Below are positions 36,271-44,966 of a stretch of DNA of 64,000 nt, piece by piece. The stretch lies in contig JAEZTC010000013.1 in the NCBI GenBank assembly GCA_023421675.1, positions 186,001 to 250,000 of the forward strand, written 5' to 3'. Every line of letters begins with the position of its first letter. Positions within the stretch are counted from its first letter, which is position 1. The position numbers and the translations under genes were made by a program. The DNA is from Bacillota bacterium. Its GTDB lineage: Bacteria; Bacillota; Clostridia; Acetivibrionales; JANLFN01. The notes under the pieces were generated by a model. It did no database searches, was not told where the DNA came from, and saw only the letters and a program-made list of their open reading frames with translations.

Positions 36271-37422
36271 ATGTTTAAGTTATTAAGAGGAGGGAACTGT
36301 TTCTCTCCTGATAATATTGGCAAAAAAGATGTTTTGACTGTCTACAATAAAATTTACAAGGTTGAGGAAAGTATAAAGCCTGATCTTTTCCCTGATATTG
36401 AGGTGATTGACTGCAGTGGATGTATTGTATGCCCTTCTTTCATAGATCAGCATGTACATATAATAGGCGGCGGAGGTGAAGAAGGACCTGGAAGCAGAAT
36501 CCCTGAACTCATGTTTGGAGATGTTATATCAGCCGGGATTTCTACTGTTGTTGGCGTATTGGGTGTTGATGATGTAACACGAAATATGGAATCTCTTCTT
36601 GCAAAAGCCCGCGGATTTGAAGAAGAAGGGCTTAATACTTTTATTTATACTGGAAGCTATGCAGTCCCAACAAGGACAATCACGGGCAGTGTTAAATCAG
36701 ACATTATTCTGATTGACAAAATCATAGGTGCTGGTGAAATTGCCATTGCAGATCACAGATCTTCCTACCCTACAATAAACCAGCTTGCAGAACTTGCTTA
36801 TCAAATAAATGTTGGAGGCCTGATAGGTAAAAAAGCAGGAGTAATGCACATACATGTCGGTGATGGAAAGGATGGCATTGGATTGTTATACCAACTTGTA
36901 AATAATTATGATTTTCCCATTGGAATGTTTGTTCCTACTCATCTCAACAGAACAGCTATGCTTCTTGAAGAAGCGGAAGAATATTTATGTATCGGGGGAA
37001 ATGCGGATCTTACAGCAGGTGAGAATTCATCAAAGGGTATAAGTGTTCCTGAAGCTCTCAGTATTTTTTCCAAAAAGAATTTAGATATGCAAAAAGTTAC
37101 TGTGTCTTCCGATGGAAATGGAAGTATACCTGCAGAGGGCGGAAAACATACAGGCGTAGGGCTTGTAAAACAGCTATATGAAGATATTAAGGAAAGCATA
37201 ATAAATGAGGGGGTAGAAATTTCAAAAGCTATAGCAGCAGTTACTGCTAATGTTGCTCGTATACTTGGAATGTATCCCCAAAAAGGAACTATAGCTGCAG
37301 GAAGTGACGCTGATATACTTGTGCTCGAAAGCGGAAGCCTTAAAATAAAGGAATTGATTGTTAAAGGTGAAAGATTTATTAGCAACGGTATTGTTTTGAA
37401 AAAGGGAAGATATGAAAAATAA
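36271..37422 (+). CDS. iadA: Isoaspartyl dipeptidase
   Basis: 383 residues. Zinc amidohydrolase that cuts beta-aspartyl dipeptides. Seen: DQHVHIIGGGGEEGPGSR (metal His pair plus substrate loop), GEIAIADHRSS, FVPTHLNRT and SSDGNGSIP (catalytic Asp). AGGAGG precedes ATG 36271; GTG 36256 is upstream of it. Next to cphB and cphA its job is clear: it splits the beta-Asp-Arg released by cyanophycinase into aspartate and arginine. Confidence 0.93.
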   Translation: MFKLLRGGNCFSPDNIGKKDVLTVYNKIYKVEESIKPDLFPDIEVIDCSGCIVCPSFIDQHVHIIGGGGEEGPGSRIPELMFGDVISAGISTVVGVLGVDDVTRNMESLLAKARGFEEEGLNTFIYTGSYAVPTRTITGSVKSDIILIDKIIGAGEIAIADHRSSYPTINQLAELAYQINVGGLIGKKAGVMHIHVGDGKDGIGLLYQLVNNYDFPIGMFVPTHLNRTAMLLEEAEEYLCIGGNADLTAGENSSKGISVPEALSIFSKKNLDMQKVTVSSDGNGSIPAEGGKHTGVGLVKQLYEDIKESIINEGVEISKAIAAVTANVARILGMYPQKGTIAAGSDADILVLESGSLKIKELIVKGERFISNGIVLKKGRYEK

Positions 37423-37524
37423 AAAATGAATACGTGGTAATAAATAAGACAATAATAATATCTGGCGTGTTGGAATTTTATTATTAATTGACTAAAGATG
37501 ATTAAGCGGAAGATAGGTGATTTT

Positions 37525-37800
37525 ATGGATCCTAAAAATTATTACGGAAGATCAACTGAAGCGGTTGCAAGAAAAAGTAGTGCATGGACACTTGTATTAG
37601 GCTGGATTTCTGCTGTTGTTTCACTTTTTATATATCCATTTGTCTTTGGGTTACTCGGTGTTGTTTTTGGTATACTTTCAACCAAAAACAAGAGTAAAGG
37701 CGGGTTGCCGTTAATAGTTGCAAGTATCATATTGATGGCTATTGGTCTGATTTTCAGCCGTGTAATATTGAATAACACCAGGCACTTTCTGGGCATATAA
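37525..37800 (+). CDS. Small membrane protein in the cyanophycin cluster
   Basis: 91 residues from ATG 37525 (ATAGGTG before it; ATG 37498 is less likely). Two hydrophobic segments (about 22-50 and 58-80) with a basic loop NKSKGG, in the style of DUF4190-type proteins. Function unknown; the location between iadA and cphB suggests co-expression only. Confidence 0.7.
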   Translation: MDPKNYYGRSTEAVARKSSAWTLVLGWISAVVSLFIYPFVFGLLGVVFGILSTKNKSKGGLPLIVASIILMAIGLIFSRVILNNTRHFLGI

Positions 37801-37805
37801 GAGAA

Positions 37806-37882
37806 AAGGACGTGTATTATGCTTAAATGGACTGATATTTACAGTACTTATCTATCAGCATAATTAAACGTCCTTATTTTGT
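37806..37882 (+). promoter_or_regulatory. Long hairpin with terminator-like tail and an internal mini-ORF before cphB
   Basis: AAGGACGT (37806-37813) pairs with ACGTCCTT (37868-37875) and TTATGCT (37817-37823) with AGCATAA (37857-37863), then TTATTTTG. The loop carries a 14-codon frame, ATG 37819 to TAA 37863 (M-L-K-W-T-D-I-Y-S-T-Y-L-S-A), whose start and stop are both in the inner stem, with AAAAGG 9 nt upstream. It may be a terminator after the membrane protein gene or an attenuator for cphBA. Confidence 0.55.
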
Positions 37883-37918
37883 TTATAAGATAAGCGGTTA
37901 CAGTAATGGAGGCATTAA

Positions 37919-38725
37919 ATGAATGATTCAAGAGGATACCTTGTAATTATTGGCGGTGCTGAGGATAAAAACGGAGAAAGTAATATTTTAAAAGACGTAT
38001 CAAATGTTATTTCATCAAACAACGGAAGGCTAGTTGTAATTACTACAGCTACAGAAAATCCGGAGCAAGCAGGCACAGTATACAGAACTGTATTTACAAG
38101 GCTGGGTGTTAAGGAAATTGAAGTACTTAACATTAATACGAGAGAAGATGCAAATCAAAAAGTTAATATAGATGCGATAATGAATTCCTCAGGAATTTTT
38201 TTTACAGGAGGGGATCAGCTAAGAATAACAAGTATTCTAGGCGGTACAGAAACCTTTAAAGCTTTACATGATGCCTTCAATGCAGGTGCATCCATTATCG
38301 GTACCAGTGCAGGTGCATCTGTAATGAGCAGTACTATGATAGTAGACGGAAACAATAATGATCCTGCCAGAAAATGCACCTTAAAAATGGCCCCGGGACT
38401 TGGATTGCTTGAAGAAGCTATTATAGATCAGCATTTTGAGCAAAGGGGAAGAATAGGAAGGCTTCTGTGCGGAGTTGCTGAAAACCCCCACATTCTTGGA
38501 ATTGGAATTGATGAAGACACTGCTATAAAAGTACACCCTGACAGGCATTTTGAAGTATTAGGGAATAATGCGGTTACAATTGCCGATGGAAAATCAATTA
38601 AAAGCTCAAATGTATCAGAGCTAAAACCTGACGAAATACTTGCAATAACTGATGTAACACTTCATGTGCTGCCAAAGGGCTATGGGTTTGACATGAATGA
38701 ACGGAAGGTTTTACGATTACATTGA
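37919..38725 (+). CDS. cphB: Cyanophycinase
   Basis: 268 residues. Serine peptidase of family S51 that degrades cyanophycin to beta-Asp-Arg dipeptides. The nucleophile is in GTSAGASVMS; GGAEDKNGE at the N-terminus and FFTGGDQLRI are family motifs, and DQHFEQRGRIGRL near the middle lines the active site. No signal peptide, so it is the cytoplasmic type. SD TGGAGG. 19 nt before the cphA start. Confidence 0.95.
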   Translation: MNDSRGYLVIIGGAEDKNGESNILKDVSNVISSNNGRLVVITTATENPEQAGTVYRTVFTRLGVKEIEVLNINTREDANQKVNIDAIMNSSGIFFTGGDQLRITSILGGTETFKALHDAFNAGASIIGTSAGASVMSSTMIVDGNNNDPARKCTLKMAPGLGLLEEAIIDQHFEQRGRIGRLLCGVAENPHILGIGIDEDTAIKVHPDRHFEVLGNNAVTIADGKSIKSSNVSELKPDEILAITDVTLHVLPKGYGFDMNERKVLRLH

Positions 38726-38744
38726 CCTAAGGGAGGTTTATAAA

Positions 38745-41396
38745 GTGCACTTATTGAGTATACAGAGCTTTACAGGGAAAAATGTATACAGCCATAAACC
38801 CGTTATTAAAATGATTATTGATCTCGATGAATTCAATAATATAGAAACCAAGGACATAAACGGCTTTAATGAAAAGCTTCTTAAGCATTTCCCCAAAATA
38901 GCGCTTCACTATTGCTCTCTCGGTTATGAGGGAGGTTTTGGAGAAAGGCTTGCTGAAGGGACCTTTATCGGACATGTTATAGAGCATCTGTCAATAGAAC
39001 TTCAAAGCTTGATGGGCTATGAGGTTCACTTCGGTAAAACAAGAGTTATAAGGGATACGTCGGTATATTATCTGGTATTTGAGTATAAAAATGAAAAAAC
39101 AGCTTTCGAATGCGGGCGCGCTGCGTTTAAAATTGCTCAGTGTTTTGCTACAGGACAGGTTATAAACATAGACGAAATTATTAATCGTATAAGAAAAATT
39201 ACAATAGAAACTGAGCTTGGACCAAGTACAATGGCTATTTTGGAAGAAGCAAAAAAACGTTCAATTCCGGTATCCAGAATTGGAAATGGCAGTATGCTGC
39301 GGCTTGGCCTTGGAAAATATTCAAGGCTTATACAAGCATCTCTTACTGATTTTCCAAGCTGTATATCTGTTGATTCTGCCGGGAACAAGTTTTACACCAA
39401 GCAGGTGTTAAGAGAAAACAATTTACCGGTCCCGTATGGTGATATAGTATATTCACTTGAAAGTGCAACCGATATGGCAGATGAAATAGGTTTTCCGCTT
39501 GTTGTTAAACCTTTGGATAGTAATCAGGGTAAAGGTGTTACCATTAATGTCAGAAATAACGAACAGCTTATAGCAGCTTATAATGAAGCGCTTAAATACG
39601 GAAAGGAAGTATTGGTTGAAAGATATGTTAAGGGTAAGGATTACCGAGTTCTTGTTATCGGAAATAAGGTTTGTGCTGTAGCAGAAAGAAGGCCGCCCTG
39701 TGTTGTCGGGGATGGTTACCGTACTGTGAAAGAGCTCATTGAAATTGTAAATGCCAACCCGTTAAGAGGAATTGACCATGAAAAGCCTCTAACTATGATA
39801 AAACTGGATGAAATTGCCCGACAAGTGCTTGCAAAACAGGGGATTGACGAAAATCACATACCCTCTGAAGGGGATACTGTTTATTTAAGGGAGAATGGCA
39901 ACTTAAGTACAGGTGGCACGGCAAGAGACTGCACAAGTGAAATACATCCATATAACACTAATATGGCTGTAAAAGCTGCAAAAGTACTAGGCTTGGATAT
40001 TGCAGGTATAGACCTTGTAATAGATGATATAGCTGTCCCTGCTAACAAAGGAAACGGTTCAATTATAGAAATAAATGCAGCACCAGGTTTGAGGATGCAT
40101 CTAAGTCCTACAGAGGGTGAACCAATCAATGTTGCTGAAAATATAATAGATATGATGTTTCCTGAAGGACAACCTTCTGCGATTCCTATTGTATCAATCA
40201 CAGGAACAAATGGTAAAACCACTACTACAAGACTAGTGCGCCATACACTTTCTCTTATGGGAAGGAAAGTTGGAATGACCTCAACAAGCGGTGTTTATAT
40301 AGGTAATGAATGCGTACTGAAAGGAGATAATACAGGCCCGGTAAGCGCAAAAATGGTGCTTGGCAATAAGGAAATTGATGCGGCTGTGCTTGAAACTGCC
40401 CGCGGAGGAATTATTAAACGCGGCTTAGGTTATGACACGGCAGATGTGGGTGTAATTGTAAATATCAGTGATGACCATCTTGGACTTGATGGCATTGAAA
40501 CACTTGAGGACCTTGCTTTTGTAAAATCTCTTGTAATAGAAGCCATAAAACCTGATGGTTATGCAGTGCTTAACGCGGACGATAAAATGGTTGGCTATTT
40601 TCTTAACAGGGCTGTAAGCAAGACCATCCTTTTTGCAAATTCTATAGAAAATCCTCTTATAGCCGAGCATGTAAGAACCGGGGAAAAGGCTGTATTCATT
40701 GAAGATAACAGTATAGTAATTTTTAATGGTGTAGACAAAATTAAAGTAATTGATATAGATGATATACCTATAACTTACAAAGGGCTTGTAGATTGCAATA
40801 TTGAAAACTCTCTTGCAGCTGTTGCCTCGCTGCATGGTTTAAATATTCCTGCAGAAATTATCAGGACCGGACTTCAAACCTTTAAACCTGACTTGGTATT
40901 AAATCCTGGAAGATTTAACATCTTTGATATGGGAAACTTTAAGGTTATGCTTGATTATGGACATAATACTGCCGGATATAATGCAGTAATAAAATTCGCA
41001 AAGAAAATGAACCCAGACAGGCTCATAGGGGTAATAGGGGTACCAGGAGACAGACAGGACAGGAATATAAAAGAAATAGGAAAAATATGCAGCAAGGATT
41101 TTTCAAAGATATATATAAAGGAAGATTTAGATCTAAGAGGAAGAAAGCCAGGGGAAGTGGCCAATATTATATTTAATGCCCTTGTTGAGAATAACTTCAG
41201 CATGGAGGATATAAAGGTTATCCACTCTGAATTAAAGGCTTTGGAATCAGCTATTTTGGACGCTCAGCCAAATGATATGATAATAATGCTTTATGAGCAA
41301 TTTGAACCTGCAGTTGAACTTGTAAACAGGCTTTCAAAGGAGCTTGAGCAAAACAGTGTTGGAGAGGTTATTGCTTTAGAAGGTATTAAAACATAA
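38745..41396 (+). CDS. cphA: Cyanophycin synthetase
   Basis: 883 residues, the size of CphA1. It makes the storage polymer of aspartate with arginine side chains, using ATP for both ligations. N-terminal domain (1-160), ATP-grasp domain (about 160-470; VVKPLDSNQGKGVTINV), and Mur-ligase-like domain (about 480-880; ITGTNGKTTTTRLVRH, ETARGGIIKRGLGYD). The GTG at 38745 is 8 nt after GGGAGG; the longer frame from ATG 38697 would run into cphB and lacks a ribosome site. Presence of a dedicated dipeptidase and depolymerase makes this a full storage cycle. Confidence 0.95.
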   Translation: MHLLSIQSFTGKNVYSHKPVIKMIIDLDEFNNIETKDINGFNEKLLKHFPKIALHYCSLGYEGGFGERLAEGTFIGHVIEHLSIELQSLMGYEVHFGKTRVIRDTSVYYLVFEYKNEKTAFECGRAAFKIAQCFATGQVINIDEIINRIRKITIETELGPSTMAILEEAKKRSIPVSRIGNGSMLRLGLGKYSRLIQASLTDFPSCISVDSAGNKFYTKQVLRENNLPVPYGDIVYSLESATDMADEIGFPLVVKPLDSNQGKGVTINVRNNEQLIAAYNEALKYGKEVLVERYVKGKDYRVLVIGNKVCAVAERRPPCVVGDGYRTVKELIEIVNANPLRGIDHEKPLTMIKLDEIARQVLAKQGIDENHIPSEGDTVYLRENGNLSTGGTARDCTSEIHPYNTNMAVKAAKVLGLDIAGIDLVIDDIAVPANKGNGSIIEINAAPGLRMHLSPTEGEPINVAENIIDMMFPEGQPSAIPIVSITGTNGKTTTTRLVRHTLSLMGRKVGMTSTSGVYIGNECVLKGDNTGPVSAKMVLGNKEIDAAVLETARGGIIKRGLGYDTADVGVIVNISDDHLGLDGIETLEDLAFVKSLVIEAIKPDGYAVLNADDKMVGYFLNRAVSKTILFANSIENPLIAEHVRTGEKAVFIEDNSIVIFNGVDKIKVIDIDDIPITYKGLVDCNIENSLAAVASLHGLNIPAEIIRTGLQTFKPDLVLNPGRFNIFDMGNFKVMLDYGHNTAGYNAVIKFAKKMNPDRLIGVIGVPGDRQDRNIKEIGKICSKDFSKIYIKEDLDLRGRKPGEVANIIFNALVENNFSMEDIKVIHSELKALESAILDAQPNDMIIMLYEQFEPAVELVNRLSKELEQNSVGEVIALEGIKT

Positions 41397-41434
41397 GCTG
41401 ACTAGCAATAATTTTTGACATTACTATATAGAAA

Positions 41435-41462
41435 TTGACTTTTTATTGGTATGAAGTATAAT
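41435..41462 (+). promoter_or_regulatory. Sigma-A type promoter of folE
   Basis: TTGACT (41435-41440), 16-nt spacer, TATAAT (41457-41462), about 90 nt before the folE start. Confidence 0.65.
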
Positions 41463-41550
41463 GTTTAAATATAGTGAAAACATGCAAAAGATTATAGTTA
41501 AGCATAGAACGGGTTTATTTTATGATATCATTTTCCAGTGAGGTATATTT

Positions 41551-42114
41551 ATGGTAGATAAAGAACGTGTAAAAGCGGCCGTAAGAGAAATTTTGGCTGC
41601 AATAGGTGATGATCCTGACAGAGAAGGCCTTCTAGAGACTCCTGACAGAGTAGCAAGAATGTATGAAGAGATTTTTGCAGGGCTTCATAAGGATCCTCAG
41701 GATGACGTAAAAATATTCCAGGAAGAAAACCATGAAGAAATGGTTATGGTTAAAGATATACCGCTCTATTCGGTTTGCGAGCACCATCTTCTTCCTTTTA
41801 TAGGAGTTGCGCATGTGGTATACCTTCCTAAAAAGGGACGTATACTTGGGCTTAGTAAACTTGCAAGGATAGTTGATACTATAGCGAAAAAACCTCAGCT
41901 TCAGGAAAGAATTTCAAGTCAGGTAGCAGACGAAATCATGAAAGCAGTTGATCCGCTGGGAGTTGCGGTTGTGATAGAAGCAGAACATCTTTGCATGACT
42001 ATGCGAGGGATTAAAAAGCCGGGTTCAAAAACGGTAACTTCGGCGTTGAGAGGCTTAATGAAATCAGATGCAAGAACAAGGTCCGAAGTTATGTCTTTAA
42101 TTAGTAAAATGTAA
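41551..42114 (+). CDS. folE: GTP cyclohydrolase I
   Basis: 187 residues. Opens the imidazole ring of GTP to give dihydroneopterin triphosphate, the first step of folate synthesis. Zinc and catalytic residues are in YSVCEHHLLPFIGVAHVVY and EAEHLCMTMRGIKKPGS; EDPDREGL-like DDPDREGLLETPDRVARM is present near the start. Own promoter and terminator make it a single-gene unit ahead of folP. Confidence 0.96.
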   Translation: MVDKERVKAAVREILAAIGDDPDREGLLETPDRVARMYEEIFAGLHKDPQDDVKIFQEENHEEMVMVKDIPLYSVCEHHLLPFIGVAHVVYLPKKGRILGLSKLARIVDTIAKKPQLQERISSQVADEIMKAVDPLGVAVVIEAEHLCMTMRGIKKPGSKTVTSALRGLMKSDARTRSEVMSLISKM

Positions 42115-42117
42115 ACC

Positions 42118-42146
42118 AAAAACCTTCCGACAGGGAGGTTTTTATT
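42118..42146 (+). terminator. Terminator of folE
   Basis: AAAAACCTTCC (42118-42128) pairs with GGGAGGTTTTT (42133-42143), loop GACA, one G-U pair. Confidence 0.85.
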
Positions 42147-42271
42147 ATGTCTGGAGAATTTTTCAAAAGACTTCATTCTGTGCACATTATCACAAACAGT
42201 TCTGGATTTTATATAATTATATGGATATAATTATTTATATGCTTTATGTACTTTGATATAAGGAGTAAAAC

Positions 42272-43453
42272 ATGTTTAATTCCAGGATAATTGATATAAA
42301 AGATATTAAAACGGCAAAGGAAGAAATTCGTAAAATAGGTGTGGATTCTGAAGGGATGCCCTGGCTTTCGCCAAAGGCTGTACATGCATGTATAAAGCTT
42401 GAAAATGTATCCTCTTATGCTGCAAACATCTTAAAACAGGAAATGCTGGGAAAAGGCGGGGACGCAGCTGTTAACAGGGGTGTAGTCAACTGCAGTGTGA
42501 AAAGCACCGATGTCATATTGATGGGTACCTTCAGCCAGTATAAAAAGCTTATTCAGAAGCTTTCAATTCAATCGTCAACTTTAAGGGAAATTTCCGAGGA
42601 ACTAAAAGACTTAATCAAGTGCTTTGAAAACGGAAAACCTGAAAACTTTGAATGCAGGAAATATAAATTGCCGCTTGGTGAAAAGACATATATAATGGGT
42701 ATTTTGAATGTAACGCCTGATTCTTTCTCAGACGGTGGGCAGTTCAATACTATTGAAGGTGCTGTTAAATGGGCAAAGGCTATGGCAGCAGAAGGAGCAG
42801 ATATAATTGATATAGGCGGAGAATCCACCAGACCGGGACATGAAGCGGTAGACGCAGATGAAGAAATAAAACGGGTGGTTCCGGTTATACATCATCTAAC
42901 GAAGGAAATTGATATTCCTGTTTCGGTTGATACCATGAAGGCACAAGTAGCTGAAAAAGCTCTGGAAGCGGGTGCACACATAGTAAACGATGTTTGGGGT
43001 CTGCAGGGGGACCCTATGTTGGCTGACGTTATTGCGCGTTCAGGCGCAGGTGTGGTTGTTATGCACAACAAAAATGAAAAGGAATACACTGACCTGATGG
43101 GTGACATAATTAAATTTCTTCGTCAGAGTATAAGCATAGCAGAAAAAGCAGGTATCGGGCGCGAAAGTATTGCAATAGATCCGGGTATAGGCTTTGGCAA
43201 AACACCACAGCATAATCTTGAAGTTATGAGAAAACTTAACGAGCTTAATACTCTTAACCTTCCGGTGCTTTTAGGTACCTCCAGAAAATCTTTTATAGGA
43301 CATGTTCTGGATTTGCCGGTGAATGAAAGAATAGAAGGTGTCGCGGCTACGGTAACTCTTGGTATAGCTGGTGGAGTTGACATAATACGTGTTCATGATG
43401 TAAAGGAAATGTCCAGAGTAGCAAAAATGACGGATGCGATGATGAGAGTGTAG
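42272..43453 (+). CDS. folP: Dihydropteroate synthase with N-terminal extension
   Basis: 393 residues, about 120 longer than E. coli FolP. The TIM barrel starts near residue 140 with MGILNVTPDSFSDGG and holds GGESTRPGHEA, DPGIGFGK and GTSRKSFIG. It joins p-aminobenzoate to the pterin diphosphate. The first 135 residues form an extra domain with no motif I know, also reported in some clostridial and actinobacterial-like DHPS proteins. Starts ATG 42272 after AAGGAG; 11 nt before folB. Confidence 0.94.
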   Translation: MFNSRIIDIKDIKTAKEEIRKIGVDSEGMPWLSPKAVHACIKLENVSSYAANILKQEMLGKGGDAAVNRGVVNCSVKSTDVILMGTFSQYKKLIQKLSIQSSTLREISEELKDLIKCFENGKPENFECRKYKLPLGEKTYIMGILNVTPDSFSDGGQFNTIEGAVKWAKAMAAEGADIIDIGGESTRPGHEAVDADEEIKRVVPVIHHLTKEIDIPVSVDTMKAQVAEKALEAGAHIVNDVWGLQGDPMLADVIARSGAGVVVMHNKNEKEYTDLMGDIIKFLRQSISIAEKAGIGRESIAIDPGIGFGKTPQHNLEVMRKLNELNTLNLPVLLGTSRKSFIGHVLDLPVNERIEGVAATVTLGIAGGVDIIRVHDVKEMSRVAKMTDAMMRV

Positions 43454-43464
43454 GGGAAATAACA

Positions 43465-43833
43465 TTGGATAAGATTATTCTTAAAAATATGAAATTCTTT
43501 GCTTATCATGGAGTATTGGAAGAAGAAAGACTTAATGGCCAGTATTTCTTTGTTGATACTGTAATGTCGGTCGATCTGAAGCAGGCAGGGAAAACAGATG
43601 AGCTCGGAGATACTGTGGATTATTCTGCAGTTTATAATATAATTAAAGATATTACAGAAAATAATAAATTTCGACTTATTGAATGTCTAGCGGACAATAT
43701 TTCCCGGGAAATTATGTCGAGATATAAAAATATTAAGGAAATATTGGTACGTGTAAGAAAACCTGATGCTCCAATTGGCGGAGAACTGGATTGGGCTGAA
43801 GTGGAAATCACGAGGACTGACAATGATACATAG
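43465..43833 (+). CDS. folB: Dihydroneopterin aldolase
   Basis: 122 residues from a TTG start with AGGGGAA before it. MDKIILKNMKFFAYHGVLEEE is the standard N-terminus (catalytic Glu/Tyr region), and RVRKPDAPI near the end is conserved. Cleaves dihydroneopterin to the hydroxymethyl pterin. Its last 11 nt overlap folK. Confidence 0.95.
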   Translation: MDKIILKNMKFFAYHGVLEEERLNGQYFFVDTVMSVDLKQAGKTDELGDTVDYSAVYNIIKDITENNKFRLIECLADNISREIMSRYKNIKEILVRVRKPDAPIGGELDWAEVEITRTDNDT

Positions 43834-44305
43834 TGTATACCTGGCATTGGGAACTAACCTTGGAGACAGGGAATGGGAACTCAAGCAGGCTATAGAATAT
43901 ATAAACGAGATAGATAGAACCAGTATAAAGTCAATTTCCCGGATTTATGAGACAAAGCCGGTAGGATATATGAATCAGGCTGATTTTCTCAACATGGTCA
44001 TATGTATACAAACAGAAATAGAACCCAAAAAGCTCTTACATGAACTTCAGGAAATAGAAAACAGGATGAAAAGAGTACGGGAAATACATTGGGGACCAAG
44101 AACCATAGATATTGACATTTTATTATATGACACCCTTGAAATAAATGATCCGGAATTGGTAATCCCGCATCCAAGGATGCTTGAAAGGGCATTTGTATTA
44201 GTTCCGCTTAAGGATATATATCCTTATCCAGAGTTATTTGAAAAAAACATAGATGAACTTATTTATAATAGCGGAGACAGAATGGGTTTGAAGTTATATC
44301 GCTAA
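43823..44305 (+). CDS. folK: 6-Hydroxymethyl-7,8-dihydropterin pyrophosphokinase
   Basis: 160 residues from ATG 43823, overlapping folB. HSVYLALGTNLGDRE is the N-terminal signature and GPRTIDIDILLYD holds the two Mg-binding aspartates. Transfers pyrophosphate from ATP to the pterin, which FolP then uses. The longer frame from 43766 is rejected because the family begins right at this ATG. Confidence 0.95.
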   Translation: MIHSVYLALGTNLGDREWELKQAIEYINEIDRTSIKSISRIYETKPVGYMNQADFLNMVICIQTEIEPKKLLHELQEIENRMKRVREIHWGPRTIDIDILLYDTLEINDPELVIPHPRMLERAFVLVPLKDIYPYPELFEKNIDELIYNSGDRMGLKLYR

Positions 44306-44326
44306 GTTTTTAAAGGGGGTGGCGAT

Positions 44327-44953
44327 TTGGTAGAGGTTTATTATTACGTTCCGGCAGAAGATGCAGAACAAGCTGTTGAATGTGGAATGAAACTGTCAAG
44401 ATGGTGCGACAGAGAAGTTAATATAGGCGGAGAATTAAAAAAGTGTATGACGGCTCTGCTTAATCCAAAGGATGATATTGAAAAATATAAGTCTGAAGAG
44501 TTCAAGTGTGTTAAATTTGAGCTTTCTCCGGCATACTGTTATGTTGCGGACATGTATTTATTTAAAGTTGGCCAGGATTTTCCGGAGGTTATGGAAGCTT
44601 ACATAAATTCCATTATACCTATTGAGCAATATGCTTTCGGATCATACCGCCTTCCTGAATGTCTTGTAACGACTACTGTTATTGCAGGCCAAATCAGTCT
44701 GCTCAACAAAAGACTTGATTCTCCCATATTATTTGATAACTCCGAGGAACTTTACATAAATAATATTATTGAAACATACCGTGAAGAGCATAAAGACTAC
44801 AATGATACTCTTTTATACAACTTTTATTGTAAACTTGCTGCCCTTGGAAAAGTTATAATGTTTGAGGATAAAAAAGAGAATCTTGCAGTATTTTGTGATA
44901 AGGGATGCGGAAGAGCTTTTACAATTAAAGTACCTGATATGCTGAAATATTGA
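44327..44953 (+). CDS. Unknown protein between folK and birA
   Basis: 208 residues from a TTG start (GGGGGTGG upstream). No family recognised. It is soluble and acidic with a C-terminal Cys pair in FCDKGCGRAF and two more Cys in the middle region (LSPAYCYVADM, LPECLVT). Neighbours make folate and biotin-enzyme factors, spacing is 21 nt and 13 nt, so it is in the same operon. Confidence 0.65.
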   Translation: MVEVYYYVPAEDAEQAVECGMKLSRWCDREVNIGGELKKCMTALLNPKDDIEKYKSEEFKCVKFELSPAYCYVADMYLFKVGQDFPEVMEAYINSIIPIEQYAFGSYRLPECLVTTTVIAGQISLLNKRLDSPILFDNSEELYINNIIETYREEHKDYNDTLLYNFYCKLAALGKVIMFEDKKENLAVFCDKGCGRAFTIKVPDMLKY

Positions 44954-44966
44954 AAGGAAATGTTGA

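Noticed and set aside
38697..38699. ATG start for cphA
   Set aside because: Lies within cphB; the GTG at 38745 has GGGAGG and matches the family N-terminus.
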